64,000 nt of DNA from Albula goreensis (GCA_022829145.1 CM040758.1:21902075-21966074); one strand, 5' to 3'. Shown: positions 56,001-60,839, counted from the stretch's first letter. The notes: generated by a model from the letters alone, not told the origin. A program made the numbers and translations.

Positions 56001-59000
56001 GACAACAAAAGGCCTACATCTCCACACAAGGGCCCTTAGCGGAGACCACCGAGGACTTCTGGAGGATGCTGTGGGAACACAATTCCACCATTGTGGTGAT
56101 GCTCACCAAGCTTAGAGAGATGGGAAGGGTGAGCGTGTGTTTACGACAGCACCTAATTATCACATGCACTTCATTACTATCATACACTCAACAAACCCCC
56201 ACGTCCAGGGCATTTCGCATGTTAATGTATGCAGCATTTAACATGGTAATGCATATTAGCTATTTAGAAATTTAGGCTAAGAGCTGTATTTGAAAATGTG
56301 TACATGCTTCTCCCTTTCCCTGGCATATCATGTTTTCCAATTTTCAATCTAAAACACTCCACTTTTCCACACACCACAGGCTTGTGTTAACAGCAGAGAG
56401 GCTAGTTTCTCAGAGCTTATGGAATATTAATGTAAATCCACTACTCCAGGCAAATGTGTTATAGACCATTCTATGATTTTAAAGGATGAGTTATATTAGT
56501 TTACCACATGGTCTGATGTACAGCCCCTGGGAATGAGCAGTGGAAGTCGCAAGGCTTGTCTTCCTCATTTTTTTTTCTCTCTTTCCTGTTCCCTTGCAGG
56601 AAAAATGCCACCAGTACTGGCCCGCAGAGAGGTCCGCCCGGTACCAGTACTTTGTAGTGGACCCCATGGCAGAGTACAACATGCCCCAGTACATTCTGAG
56701 GGAGTTCAAAGTCACAGATGCCAGGGTACGCTAACCCAAGCTTGGGACATTTGCGGGTGGGAGAAAGCGCTGTGTCTCTGAAAAACCGCGTTCTCCTCAG
56801 AGTCCTTTAGCGGGGAACACGAGTGTTACAGTGGTCCCAAAAATCTCCTGTGTGCAATAAAGCGAGGGAGAGCTTAGCGCCGTGGATTTGGTTCTGCGGT
56901 AATGTACTTAGCGCGCGCACGGGGCTGTGCTGTTATCGCCGCGACGTGCTGCACTGCAGTGCTAATCAAGCTAAGGCTGTATGACTGTGTCCCCACCTCT
57001 ACAGCTCCATCTCACACATGGGGCTGCACAAGGTGCTGCCAGGGGAGGGAGCTGCGCAGCGAGGCCTTTGATCTAATGAGACCTTGGAAAACAACACGTC
57101 TGAAATAAGACCCGCTCATTTGCTGTTATTTAAATCATTCCCAGCATGTGGGGGAGAATTCCTGAGAGTGAAGGAGCTGTTGGAATATGATTTTTGTTTT
57201 TGTTTTAAGTACGGTAATAAAAAATGATAATGCATGAAGAGATATGGTAGAGCATTTTAAACTGGATTAAAGTGAACTGGCCCTGCTGCTTTGTGTGTAG
57301 GTCCAGTATAAGGGCGGTTGTCTGCATATAAGCGGATATTTTCTATGTGTGAATTTGCCCAAGTAAACAGAATCCTTCAGAAGACCATTTAACATGTCAA
57401 ATGTATTTTTTACGTTTTTATTTATTTACTTATTTATTTTACTAAACAGACAGCAAGTCTCAAGCTATGTTCTATCCACCATGCCTGTTAGCAGCTTATG
57501 CTCGCAATGAACTTTGACGGGCTCTAATGTGTAGAAACAAACCGAGGAGAGCAAACACTGAGAGCGTGAGACTGTAATTCCATCAAAGGTTTACCCTGAT
57601 AAAGGGTTCAGGCTTTACTTTTGTCGCACACATTACACAAGTACTTCAGTGGGATTGCTTTCCTTATCACGCATATACAATATTACTTAAGTAATGTACA
57701 CTGTGAAGGCTGTCCTTCCATCAGCCGTGGAAACAGTGCACATCAAAGTGGTCTTATCTCAGATATTTAAATAAACTCTTTTGGGTGGATTGGCAAATGG
57801 CAGTCATAATAAATAGGCTTTTTAAGGATGAAGTGTTATTATCGTCTGCCTCTGCACTTAGAAATATATTTACACCATGTTTTTTGTACTTTCATGAGGG
57901 AAATTGGATTATTTTTAACTTAACAACTGAGGACATGTTTGGATACGACAGTTTGCTTTACTGTTTGACAACAAAGGTTGTTTGGATTTGTCTCAAAATT
58001 GAATTTATTTCTTAGCGATTCAGCATACCGCGTCAAATGAATCACTCTCCGTTTGGTCTGAACTCGATTTCCAGGATGGACAGTCGAGAACAGTGCGGCA
58101 GTTCCAGTTCACCGATTGGCCTGAACAAGGAGTGCCAAAGTCAGGTGAAGGCTTCATTGACTTCATCGGCCAAGTGCATAAAACGAAAGAACAGTTTGGC
58201 CAAGATGGGCCGATCTCTGTGCACTGTAGGTAAGAAACAACTTTCACGTTTTCTACTTTAACCAACAGTTAAAAAAAAAAGAAACTTCTATACTTCTGTC
58301 AGGAAAGCCTGTGCTTGGAACTTCTATTCTCACTTCAATAAAAACGTAAGGATTTTGTTTATTGGTGCATTTTCTGTACTCTGTGTGGTGCTTTCATTTT
58401 GACCAGAGGGAAAACTCTGGATAACTCAATTCAGTTGCACACGCCCCACACTTCAGCTTCAGCAGCACTGAATGGCCTTCAGAAACGCTGGTCTGGCACT
58501 TGCACAAGGCTAAGCAGGGAGAAAAAAAAACCTAGACGGTGTTTATTGTTTTGTAATTACTGCCTGGCAGGTGAGAGACCATTACAGGGAGATATTTCAG
58601 AGCTTTGACTGTCACTTCATTAAAGCTCTCGTTCTGCTCTGTCCTCTTTCAGCGCGGGTGTCGGGAGGACCGGGGTTTTCATCACGCTCAGCATCGTCCT
58701 GGAACGGATGAGGTACGAGGGCGTGGTGGACATCTTCCAGACCGTCAAGATGCTGAGGACACAGAGGCCAGCGATGGTGCAGACAGAGGTGAATAAAGAT
58801 TGTGCATATGTTAAAACGGCCTTATAAACTGCAGTGCCTACAAGGTTATGGAGTCCAAAGCAGGTCCTTCCTCTCATCAAGCCTAACAGTTGTTGAATCA
58901 ATTTCAACAATAATTTCAATATTAAATGTAGAATCTATATTTTACTGGCTGTGTTTACAAATCCCAAATACATTTGCGTGTATATTCTGTGACCAAAAAG

Positions 59001-59351
59001 ATTAGCAAAATAATTTAATGCTACATTAGTATATAGTATATTATTTCTTATCTGGTATGCATCACAATTTAGTGCAATAAATTGTATTCCATGCATTATT
59101 ATATTATATATGATATAATTAAGTACAAAGTTAATCTGCTATGTAAAATATAGAGACAATGTGCAGTGGCACAGTGTAAAATACAAAAAGCATTGCTGTG
59201 TGAACACTTTGGAGGTAAGTGGTGATTATCTTTGGGTTCATGAGCGTTCTGTAATGAGTCTGTTTTGTTCTTTTCCCCACAGGATCAGTACCAGTTTTGC
59301 TACAGGGCAGGACTGGAATACCTGGGAAGTTTCGATCACTATGCAACATAA
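1272..59351 (+). CDS. ptprd: ptprd-like receptor tyrosine phosphatase, 5'-partial, 33 exons
   Basis: This is the overall gene span; the individual exons are listed separately. The protein is a type I membrane receptor: Ig2, Ig3, eight FN3 repeats, a furin-type site, one transmembrane helix, then tandem phosphatase domains D1 ([17 protein letters not shown]) and D2 ([17 protein letters not shown]). Known family role: presynaptic adhesion and tyrosine dephosphorylation in neurons. Every intron is GT-AG and all exon phases join without a break to a TAA at 59349. With all optional exons the visible part is about 1,812 residues; the mammalian protein has about 1,912, and the missing part is the signal peptide and Ig1. 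Sequence of the juxtamembrane region and D1 fits PTP-delta better than sigma or LAR. Which teleost paralogue this is cannot be decided here. Confidence 0.95.
1461..3502. other. intron before microexon A
   Basis: About 2.0 kb of AT- and pyrimidine-rich intron. It holds a CTCA tetranucleotide repeat near 2976-3024 and CT-rich runs at 3320-3375. I looked for the 9-nt ESI microexon (meA3) known in mammals and found no convincing copy. Confidence 0.6.
2976..3024. repeat. (CTCA)n microsatellite
   Basis: Six uninterrupted CTCA units are followed by a degenerate tail of the same unit. Confidence 0.9.
3503..3520 (+). CDS. ptprd: ptprd microexon A (meA6, GGTPIR)
   Basis: An 18-nt exon between acceptor CCACCCAG and donor GTAAGAG. 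Joined in phase 1 it inserts Gly-Gly-Thr-Pro-Ile-Arg between QLRS and GALQIEQ of Ig2. This is the second half of the mammalian PTP-delta insert ESIGGTPIR. In the family the meA insert lengthens an Ig2 loop and governs binding to IL1RAPL1 and IL-1RAcP. Both flanking junctions are phase 1 and 18 is a multiple of three, so skipping is silent to the frame. A TGC lies 20-22 nt upstream of the exon, where the neural microexon factor SRRM4 usually acts. Confidence 0.9.
3521..5979. other. intron between microexon A and Ig2 second part
   Basis: About 2.5 kb. T-rich first half with a 20-nt T run (4024-4043) and an A/T-rich second half. The CT-rich acceptor (GCCTTCTCTGCCCGCCCAG) is strong. No other feature is seen. 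Confidence 0.6.
5980..6090 (+). CDS. ptprd: ptprd exon: Ig2, second part
   Basis: Codes [17 protein letters not shown] then [20 protein letters not shown], the back half of Ig2. The second Ig cysteine sits in the usual Y-x-C context (KYECVA). Phase 1 at both ends; donor GTATGG. Mammals have NSAGTRYS where this reads NKDGTRYS, a small loop change. The exon ends just where the meB insert is added. Confidence 0.95.
6091..7061. other. intron before microexon B
   Basis: About 1 kb of intron with a CTT-rich stretch at 6430-6475. The last 60 bases are pyrimidine-rich (CCCTGTTTCTCTCCTCTCC), giving a long tract before the 12-nt microexon. Confidence 0.6.
7062..7073 (+). CDS. ptprd: ptprd microexon B (meB, ELRE)
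   Basis: A 12-nt exon, AGCTGCGAGAAG, between acceptor CCCTCAG and donor GTTGGT. In phase 1 it codes Glu-Leu-Arg-Glu between LYVR (Ig2) and VRRVPP (Ig3), exactly the mammalian meB peptide at the same place. In the family this linker insert changes the Ig2-Ig3 angle and decides binding to Slitrks, IL1RAPL1, IL-1RAcP and SALMs. The donor is weak, there is a TGC 18-20 nt upstream, and TGCATG lies 158 nt downstream; all fit a regulated neuronal microexon. Confidence 0.92.
7074..8970. other. intron between microexon B and Ig3
   Basis: About 1.9 kb. Holds a 23-nt A run at 7126-7148 and a TGCATG at 7231-7236; the rest is AT-rich with no recognisable element. Open frames around 8405-9000 have no family resemblance. 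Confidence 0.6.
7231..7236 (+). promoter_or_regulatory. possible Rbfox splicing site (TGCATG) downstream of microexon B
   Basis: UGCAUG in the RNA, 158 nt after the microexon B donor. Rbfox proteins bound downstream of a cassette exon usually promote inclusion. A six-base match can occur by chance, so its position is the main support. Confidence 0.3.
8971..9240 (+). CDS. ptprd: ptprd exon: Ig3
   Basis: Codes the whole third Ig domain, from [20 protein letters not shown] to AVAQITVK. Cysteines are in NITCVAVG and NYTCVAMS, tryptophan in [11 protein letters not shown] and NYT are N-glycosylation sequons, both also present in mammalian PTP-delta. Phase 1 both ends; acceptor TCTCCTGCAG, donor GTGACC. 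Conservation is very high. Confidence 0.96.
9241..9903. other. intron Ig3 to FN1
   Basis: 663 bp of plain AT-rich intron; nothing else seen. Confidence 0.7.
9904..10485 (+). CDS. ptprd: ptprd exon: FN1 and FN2
   Basis: One 582-nt exon coding the first two fibronectin III repeats. FN1 runs from [18 protein letters not shown] with ITLTWDSG and [19 protein letters not shown]2 starts at [16 protein letters not shown] and includes [14 protein letters not shown] and [16 protein letters not shown]. The paired tryptophan and tyrosine positions of FN3 folds are present in both. Third-position GC is very high here compared with the introns. Phase 1 both ends; acceptor CCTCTGCAG, donor GTGAGC. Confidence 0.96.
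10627..10772 (+). CDS. ptprd: ptprd exon: FN3, first part
   Basis: Codes [29 protein letters not shown] and [16 protein letters not shown], the first strands of the third fibronectin repeat. Starts in phase 1 and ends in phase 0; acceptor AAATTCTCAG, donor GTAACC. A short GT-rich intron of 141 bp separates it from FN1-FN2. The loop before ITGYELL is a few residues longer than in mammalian PTP-delta (from memory of that protein). Confidence 0.94.
10773..11082. other. intron inside FN3
   Basis: 310 bp; no feature beyond splice signals. Confidence 0.7.
11083..11227 (+). CDS. ptprd: ptprd exon: FN3, second part
   Basis: Codes [38 protein letters not shown] and TETPQT, completing the third fibronectin repeat (TSY..L..LKP.T.Y.F..AAR is typical). 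Phase 0 to phase 1; acceptor TTTTCCTCAACAG, donor GTAGGT. The next residue is completed as Gln by the following exon (C|AG), where mammals have Lys (A|AG). Confidence 0.94.
11228..13756. other. intron FN3 to FN4
   Basis: 2.5 kb of mixed intron with a (TTTG)n run at 13587-13614, then a C- and A-rich stretch to the acceptor. No further element is recognised. Confidence 0.6.
13587..13614. repeat. (TTTG)n microsatellite
   Basis: Seven uninterrupted TTTG units about 140 bp before the FN4 exon. Confidence 0.9.
13757..14062 (+). CDS. ptprd: ptprd exon: FN4
   Basis: A single exon for the fourth fibronectin repeat: [39 protein letters not shown], then [20 protein letters not shown] and LIRTDED. Phase 1 at both ends, so it can be skipped alone or with FN5-FN7. 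In mammalian PTP-delta and sigma, short isoforms lacking FN4-FN7 are known. Acceptor CCTCCAATCAG, donor GTATGT. Confidence 0.95.
14063..14963. other. intron FN4 to FN5
   Basis: 901 bp, T-rich, with a 22-nt T run (14311-14332) and a perfect 23-nt palindrome at 14619-14641. Confidence 0.7.
14619..14641. repeat. perfect short palindrome
   Basis: Two 11-bp arms, GATGCTTTGAT and ATCAAAGCATC, flank one central C. It could form a tight hairpin or be a dimeric protein site; the function is unknown. Confidence 0.8.
14964..15157 (+). CDS. ptprd: ptprd exon: FN5, first part
   Basis: Codes [50 protein letters not shown] and KDILIDDEQ. This is the fifth fibronectin repeat, identical to mammals through [17 protein letters not shown]. 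Starts in phase 1, ends in phase 0 after Gln; donor GTAAAT. The next in-frame exon is the 27-nt microexon. Confidence 0.95.
15158..16104. other. intron before the FN5 microexon
   Basis: 947 bp. The last 60 bases are a strong CT tract (CTGTCTCTCTCTCTCTTCTC) as expected before a microexon. Nothing else seen. Confidence 0.7.
16105..16131 (+). CDS. ptprd: ptprd 27-nt microexon in FN5 (WEYDDSTDH)
   Basis: A 27-nt phase 0 exon between acceptor CTTCTCAATCAG and donor GTGAGT. It codes nine acidic residues, matching mammalian WEFDDTTEH in PTP-delta. The position equals the LASE-c alternative element of LAR, whose inclusion in FN5 alters laminin-nidogen binding. Skipping leaves the frame intact (DDEQ joined to EMIISDL). 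Confidence 0.93.
16132..17064. other. intron after the FN5 microexon
   Basis: 933 bp; plain intron with a CT-rich acceptor. No repeat or RNA recognised. Confidence 0.7.
17065..17182 (+). CDS. ptprd: ptprd exon: FN5, last part
   Basis: Codes [35 protein letters not shown] and TTGA, the end of the fifth fibronectin repeat. [16 protein letters not shown] is nearly invariant in the family. Phase 0 to phase 1; acceptor CCTCTCTGCAG, donor GTATGC. Confidence 0.95.
17183..17708. other. intron FN5 to FN6
   Basis: 526 bp; no feature seen. The long open frame on the opposite strand across the next exon is a shadow of GC-rich coding. Confidence 0.7.
17709..18296 (+). CDS. ptprd: ptprd exon: FN6 and FN7
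   Basis: A 588-nt exon with two fibronectin repeats. FN6: [51 protein letters not shown]7: [60 protein letters not shown]. Phase 1 at both ends, the last exon of the FN4-FN7 block that short isoforms omit. Acceptor GTACTTTTCAG, donor GTAGGA. GC-rich third positions throughout. Confidence 0.96.
18297..18665. other. intron FN7 to FN8
   Basis: 369 bp with a purine-rich GAGAGAGGGAGAG patch; otherwise plain. Confidence 0.7.
18666..18763 (+). CDS. ptprd: ptprd exon: FN8, first part
   Basis: Codes [33 protein letters not shown], the start of the eighth fibronectin repeat (mammals: VFAKNFHVKAVMKTSVLLS). Starts in phase 1, ends in phase 0; acceptor TTTTTTAGCAG, donor GTAAGG. Confidence 0.94.
18764..19183. 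other. intron inside FN8
   Basis: 420 bp. It carries a 131-bp foldback (18877-19007), listed separately. Confidence 0.75.
18877..19007. repeat. foldback element with 44-bp inverted arms
   Basis: Left arm about 18877-18920 and right arm 18964-19007 are imperfect reverse complements. Both arms contain TATAAAATG followed by ATGGTCCCACAGA when read inward, and the ends read CAGCA..TGCA. The loop is about 43 nt. It may be a tiny MITE, or the RNA may form a long hairpin. No clear target duplication was found. Confidence 0.75.
19184..19440 (+). CDS. ptprd: ptprd exon: FN8, second part
   Basis: Codes [47 protein letters not shown] and [20 protein letters not shown]. This completes FN8 and enters the membrane-proximal region; [16 protein letters not shown] matches PTP-delta. 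Phase 0 to phase 2 (AA|G Lys); donor GTGAGT. Confidence 0.95.
19441..20910. other. intron, membrane-proximal region
   Basis: 1.47 kb. Contains two copies of AATTCACTGATCA 17 bp apart (20097-20126). Otherwise plain intron. Confidence 0.6.
20911..21001 (+). CDS. ptprd: ptprd exon: membrane-proximal region, first part
   Basis: Codes (K)[18 protein letters not shown] and [12 protein letters not shown]. Mammalian PTP-delta reads GYYIIIVPLKKSRGKFIK and [12 protein letters not shown]. Starts phase 2, ends phase 0; acceptor TTGTTTACAG, donor GTAGTG (weak). The exon leads into the processing-site exon after a 5-kb intron. Confidence 0.95.
21002..25988. other. 5.0-kb intron
   Basis: The second largest intron. 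It is AT-rich, with scattered TAAT/ATTA motifs and poly-T runs. No exon, RNA gene or transposon end was recognised. Confidence 0.55.
25989..26198 (+). CDS. ptprd: ptprd exon: processing site region
   Basis: Codes [17 protein letters not shown], then [20 protein letters not shown] and [22 protein letters not shown] (26025-26036) is a furin-type R-x-R-R motif where type IIa receptors are cut into two non-covalently joined subunits; mammals have RKRR nearby. NRT is a possible glycosylation site. Phase 0 at both ends; acceptor CCTTCCCCAG, donor GTGAGT. Confidence 0.95.
26199..26619. other. intron before the transmembrane exon
   Basis: 421 bp with a TG microsatellite at 26254-26282. Confidence 0.75.
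26254..26282. repeat. (TG)n microsatellite
   Basis: About 14 uninterrupted TG units, 56 bp after the exon. Confidence 0.92.
26620..26780 (+). CDS. ptprd: ptprd exon: transmembrane segment
   Basis: Codes [35 protein letters not shown] and [15 protein letters not shown]. The hydrophobic run from about [11 protein letters not shown] to IVIAILLF is the single membrane span, followed by the basic stop-transfer [20 protein letters not shown] matches PTP-delta rather than LAR. Phase 0 to phase 2; acceptor GCTCCTCAG, donor GTAAGA. Confidence 0.96.
26781..28615. other. intron after the transmembrane exon
   Basis: 1.8 kb. Includes an ATT-rich patch (26835-26855), a low-repeat stretch 27120-27480 that could be a conserved regulatory block, and a GCAG repeat (28005-28022). 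Confidence 0.55.
28616..28627 (+). CDS. ptprd: ptprd 12-nt juxtamembrane microexon (adds S-K-P-D)
   Basis: CAAACCAGACAG lies between acceptor GGATCAG and donor GTAAGG. In phase 2 it turns FKR-KRAES into FKSKPDRKRAES. I recall KSKPDRKRAES in mammalian PTP-delta isoforms, and sigma has the related NKPDSKRK. It adds four residues just inside the membrane. Length 12 keeps the frame whether included or skipped. Support is the exact splice ends and peptide; a 12-nt match alone would be weak. Confidence 0.82.
28628..29953. other. intron, juxtamembrane
   Basis: 1.3 kb with no recognised element. Short open frames near 28540-28870 have no resemblance to known families. Confidence 0.6.
29954..30066 (+). 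CDS. ptprd: ptprd exon: juxtamembrane region
   Basis: Codes (R)[19 protein letters not shown] and [18 protein letters not shown]. Mammalian PTP-delta has KRAESDSRKSSIPNNKEIP; sigma has DLAPHHPKDPVEMRRIN and LAR SLLAHSSDPVEMRRLN, so this exon is a main reason for the delta call. Starts phase 2, ends phase 1; acceptor TTATTTCAG, donor GTAAGA. Confidence 0.95.
30067..33022. other. intron before the optional juxtamembrane exon
   Basis: 2.96 kb. A GC-richer stretch at 30900-31400 and a CA repeat (32015-32047); no gene recognised. Confidence 0.55.
32015..32047. repeat. (CA)n microsatellite, interrupted
   Basis: CA units with single AA and GA interruptions. Confidence 0.85.
33023..33064 (+). CDS. 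ptprd: ptprd optional 42-nt exon ([14 protein letters not shown])
   Basis: Between acceptor TTCCCTTACAG and donor GTTAGT lies a 42-nt phase 1 exon. It would insert [14 protein letters not shown] between QTPG and MASHPPI. A longer mammalian PTP-delta isoform, as I recall it, has SDDSGYPGNLHSSS there: same length, with SGYP.NLH shared. Sigma carries a different insert at this site. The non-consensus donor fits optional use. It sits between the membrane and the D1 wedge. Confidence 0.8.
33065..33577. other. intron before D1 start
   Basis: 513 bp, T-rich; CT-rich acceptor (ACCTCTCTCTCTGATTTGCAG). Nothing else. Confidence 0.7.
33578..33675 (+). CDS. ptprd: ptprd exon: D1 amino-terminal helix
   Basis: Codes (G)[18 protein letters not shown] and [14 protein letters not shown]. 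This is the helix-turn-helix segment at the start of D1. [19 protein letters not shown] is shared with PTP-delta. Starts phase 1, ends phase 0; donor GTAACG. Confidence 0.95.
33676..38315. other. 4.6-kb intron in D1
   Basis: Mixed intron. Open frames at 34949-35463 have no family signature. Stretches around 35930-36100 and 36400-36900 are repeat-poor but not identifiable. Confidence 0.55.
38316..38439 (+). CDS. ptprd: ptprd exon: D1, phosphotyrosine loop
   Basis: Codes [39 protein letters not shown] and IEG. KNRY is the phosphotyrosine recognition loop of active PTP domains (D2 has KNRL instead). RVLLSAIEG fits PTP-delta; sigma has RVILQPIEG. Phase 0 to phase 1; acceptor CTCATTACAG, donor GTGAGT. 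Confidence 0.96.
38440..41287. other. intron in D1 with a SINE relic
   Basis: 2.85 kb. AT-rich with an A run at 39270-39286 and a tRNA-type SINE relic near 40735-40910 (separate entry). Confidence 0.6.
40735..40910 (+). mobile_element. probable tRNA-derived SINE relic
   Basis: GGTTTGAGTCC at 40780-40790 matches the Pol III B-box consensus GGTTCGANTCC with one change. It is followed by CCGGTTGTGCCATTGGCAG and a non-repetitive tail. No clear A-box, poly-A tail or target duplication was seen, so the limits are approximate and the element is old. Confidence 0.5.
41288..41463 (+). CDS. ptprd: ptprd exon: D1, central sheet
   Basis: Codes (G)[38 protein letters not shown] and [31 protein letters not shown] and TQG..PET..DFW are core PTP motifs. 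Ser in TQGSLPETF is typical of PTP-delta; sigma and LAR have Pro. HTANI replaces mammalian RSATV. Starts phase 1, ends phase 0; donor GTAGGC. Confidence 0.96.
41464..45068. other. intron in D1 with a MITE
   Basis: 3.6 kb, AT-rich; holds a 606-bp TTAA-flanked MITE (42711-43316) and a short C run at 43602-43610. Confidence 0.65.
42711..43316. mobile_element. TTAA-flanked foldback MITE
   Basis: The left end TTAAAGGGATAGTTCACCC and the reverse complement of the right end, TTAATGGGATACTTCATCC, agree at 23 of the first 28 bases. Both ends are TTAA, as in TTAA-target families such as piggyBac. Inner segments (GTGTCCAGAT.. and its complement ..ATCTGGACAC) also pair, so it is a long foldback. No transposase is encoded. 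Repeats starting AGGGATAGTTCACCC are common in fish genomes; I cannot assign the superfamily. Confidence 0.8.
45069..45188 (+). CDS. ptprd: ptprd exon: D1, middle
   Basis: Codes [20 protein letters not shown] and [26 protein letters not shown] is a conserved PTP motif. Exactly 40 codons, phase 0 at both ends; acceptor CACTTGTCACAG, donor GTAAGT. A 203-bp intron follows. Confidence 0.96.
45392..45546 (+). CDS. ptprd: ptprd exon: D1, WPD loop
   Basis: Codes [40 protein letters not shown] and DAGPMVVHC(S). WPDHGVP is the general-acid loop; the Asp is intact, so D1 should be active. The catalytic Cys is the last complete codon (TGC) and the splice falls in the Ser of [10 protein letters not shown]. 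Phase 0 to phase 2; donor GTAACA. Confidence 0.96.
48930..49640. other. CpG-dense patch inside the largest intron
   Basis: A stretch with many CpG dinucleotides (for example CTCCGCGCCGCCACCGAGG) stands out from AT-rich flanks. It might be an intragenic promoter or enhancer. No TATA box, first exon or conserved frame was identified. I did not measure GC or observed/expected CpG. Confidence 0.5.
49913..49941. repeat. (ATT)n microsatellite
   Basis: About nine or ten ATT units followed by TAGTAG units. Confidence 0.92.
52308..52593 (+). CDS. ptprd: ptprd exon: D1, P-loop and Q-loop
   Basis: Codes (S)[19 protein letters not shown], then [38 protein letters not shown] and TGMELEFK. With the preceding exon it forms [10 protein letters not shown] with catalytic Cys and Arg. 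QTEDQY is the Q-loop. The end is the D1-D2 linker. Starts phase 2, ends phase 0; acceptor TTTGTTCCTCAG, donor GTAAGC. Confidence 0.96.
52594..54336. other. intron between D1 and D2
   Basis: 1.74 kb. Holds a CT then CA repeat (52991-53074) and a GC-rich patch at about 53480-53790. Confidence 0.65.
52991..53074. repeat. (CT)n-(CA)n compound microsatellite
   Basis: A CT-rich tract to about 53040 runs directly into an interrupted CA tract. Confidence 0.88.
54337..54515 (+). CDS. ptprd: ptprd exon: D2, first part
   Basis: Codes [39 protein letters not shown] and [16 protein letters not shown](R). KNRL with Leu in place of Tyr is the known D2 change that removes the phosphotyrosine loop. RLCLQP differs from RVCLQP of mammals. 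Phase 0 to phase 2; acceptor CCCCCTGCAG, donor GTAAGA. Confidence 0.96.
54516..56001. other. intron in D2
   Basis: 1.49 kb, plain AT-rich; no element recognised. Confidence 0.65.
56002..56128 (+). CDS. ptprd: ptprd exon: D2, second part
   Basis: Codes (R)[33 protein letters not shown] and [10 protein letters not shown]2 of the family has [17 protein letters not shown]; here Ala is Ser (AYIST). HNST carries a glycosylation-like sequon of no meaning inside the cell. Starts phase 2, ends phase 0; acceptor TCTTCTTTCAG, donor GTGAGC. Confidence 0.96.
56129..56599. other. intron in D2
   Basis: 471 bp; plain, with a T/CT-rich acceptor tract. Confidence 0.7.
56600..56725 (+). CDS. ptprd: ptprd exon: D2, third part
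   Basis: Codes [36 protein letters not shown] and KVTDAR; identical to mammalian PTP-delta as I recall it. Exactly 42 codons, phase 0 at both ends; acceptor CCTTGCAG, donor GTACGC. Confidence 0.96.
56726..58074. other. intron in D2
   Basis: 1.35 kb. A short CpG-rich patch (56880-56960) and a TTTA repeat near 57416-57440; no gene. Confidence 0.65.
58075..58229 (+). CDS. ptprd: ptprd exon: D2, WPE loop
   Basis: Codes [37 protein letters not shown] and [11 protein letters not shown](S). Asp of the WPD loop is Glu (WPEQGVP), the other known change that makes D2 nearly inactive. Same phase layout as the matching D1 exon (0 to 2), reflecting the ancient domain duplication. Acceptor GATTTCCAG, donor GTAAGA. 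Confidence 0.96.
58230..58652. other. intron in D2 active-site motif
   Basis: 423 bp; strong CT-rich acceptor (GTTCTGCTCTGTCCTCTTTCAG). Nothing else. Confidence 0.7.
58653..58788 (+). CDS. ptprd: ptprd exon: D2, P-loop
   Basis: Codes (S)[38 protein letters not shown] and [17 protein letters not shown] is intact in D2 despite the KNRL and WPE changes. Starts phase 2, ends phase 0; donor GTGAAT. Confidence 0.96.
58789..59282. other. last intron
   Basis: 494 bp, very AT-rich (ATATTATATATGATATAAT near 59100); no feature beyond splice signals. Confidence 0.7.
59283..59351 (+). CDS. ptprd: ptprd terminal coding exon
   Basis: Codes [22 protein letters not shown] and stop TAA (59349-59351). [12 protein letters not shown] is the invariant carboxyl end of type IIa receptors. 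Gly in YRAGLEY replaces the usual Ala. Acceptor TTCCCCACAG. The exon continues as 3'UTR. Confidence 0.97.
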   Translation, partial: DQYQFCYRAGLEYLGSFDHYAT

Positions 59352-59501
59352 TATTCCCATCCTTGAAGGGAAGACAGCAGGCCCATAGAAATACAGAGAG
59401 CCGCTTCTGAGCCATAAATACCTGCTTGAGAAAAATTTCTTAATGTCAAGCTATAAACAAATTAAGTGTCGGATGTGAAACACAAAAACAAACAAACACA
59501 A

Positions 59502-59522
59502 ACACACACACACACACACACA
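59502..59522. repeat. (CA)n microsatellite in the 3'UTR
   Basis: About ten CA units 150 nt after the stop; length polymorphism here would be transcribed. Confidence 0.9.
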
Positions 59523-60705
59523 AATGATTCCAGGTGGACCAAGTGTTGACTCATTGGATAAACTTCCCGGACTGTAACAGAGGAATCCTGTCAGGGCATC
59601 CTGTGGATTTTTTCTTTGCCTCCTGGATTCGCCCTGTTTTCAAACAGAAACATTTACTTAAAAAAAAAAAAAAAAAAATGGCATCATCGGTAACCACCAC
59701 AGCAACAATACAACCACTGAAGGAGCAGAAACGGACAACCAGATGCCTGAAACTCAGTACTCAATGTAAAGCAAATCTGACCGTTCTGCAATCAAGTACA
59801 CAGTGTGTTTTTTCATTAATAAAAGGACACCAGTTTTTGGAAAATGATAACAAAACTGAACATCACAGAAGTAAAAAAACACCACTATGGTTCATTAACA
59901 TTTAGGGAAAAAGTGGGGAATGTTTAAAGAAAATGAAAAGTAAAACTTAACTGATTTAGTTTTTTAGTACTTTATTATACAGCTGACCTGTGCTTCATTT
60001 TTAACCGTGTAAACGTATTTCCTTTTTTTTTTTTTTAACAAACTCTTATCATTTGATGAGGTGAATTAAGCAAAACATTTGCTGAACATTTTTTTTTTCA
60101 TTTTTATTTTGTTCTGACGAGGTTTTTTTAAGCTGTAGAACTGTTCTAATGTATGCACCATCAAGCAGAGGAAACATTCAATTTTGTCAACGTAGCTCTC
60201 TTTTCCATGTTTTTGTTGCTATTTTTGTTCATTTATTGAACATTTTTTTTGTACAGTCCTCTATGTTCAATACCAAATTTAAACTTTGTTACAGGGTTAT
60301 TGTTTACTTTTTTTTTTTTTTTTTTTTTTAAAATTCACATTATGAATGCCCATAACAACCATGAGATTATCTTGGGCTCTGTGGAATCAACAGGGATGCG
60401 CACAGTATGAAGCTGCTGCTACCGGTTATCTTAGTTCTTCCATGTTAAGACCACATACAGTTTGCCAAAATAACCTCTGGAATGAATTCCCCATATATAG
60501 TAAAGAAAAAAATATATATAAATATGAAAAATATAGATACATATATAATATAAATATATCTATACATAGAGAGATGATTATTTATATTTTCAAATAGCTT
60601 CCACAAAGAGATTTCTGTATTTTGGGGGGAAATTAAGATGTTGGTCACTGGAATGCACATCAGTAGGACGAAATGTATTCTGATTCAGTGCATCTTTTCT
60701 CGTGC

Positions 60706-60711
60706 AATAAA
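60706..60711 (+). terminator. ptprd: poly-A signal (proximal)
   Basis: AATAAA with downstream GTTGATGTAGTTGTTTATTGTG, a GT-rich element as expected after a cleavage site. It gives a UTR of about 1.4 kb. Confidence 0.55.
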
Positions 60712-60805
60712 ATAGGTGTATAATAGCTAGTCGTTGATGTAGTTGTTTATTGTGAGTCGGCGCACAGTGATCATGTGGGTAGTTGAGGGGACTGTCGTGT
60801 GTATC

Positions 60806-60839
60806 GGCGGGCGCACCTGTGTGCTCGGTGACGCCCGCC
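60806..60839 (+). other. GC-rich hairpin, in the distal 3'UTR
   Basis: GGCGGGCG and CGCCCGCC are perfect 8-bp arms around an 18-nt loop, in AT-rich surroundings. It lies about 95 nt past the proximal poly-A signal, so only longer transcripts would contain it. Confidence 0.6.
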
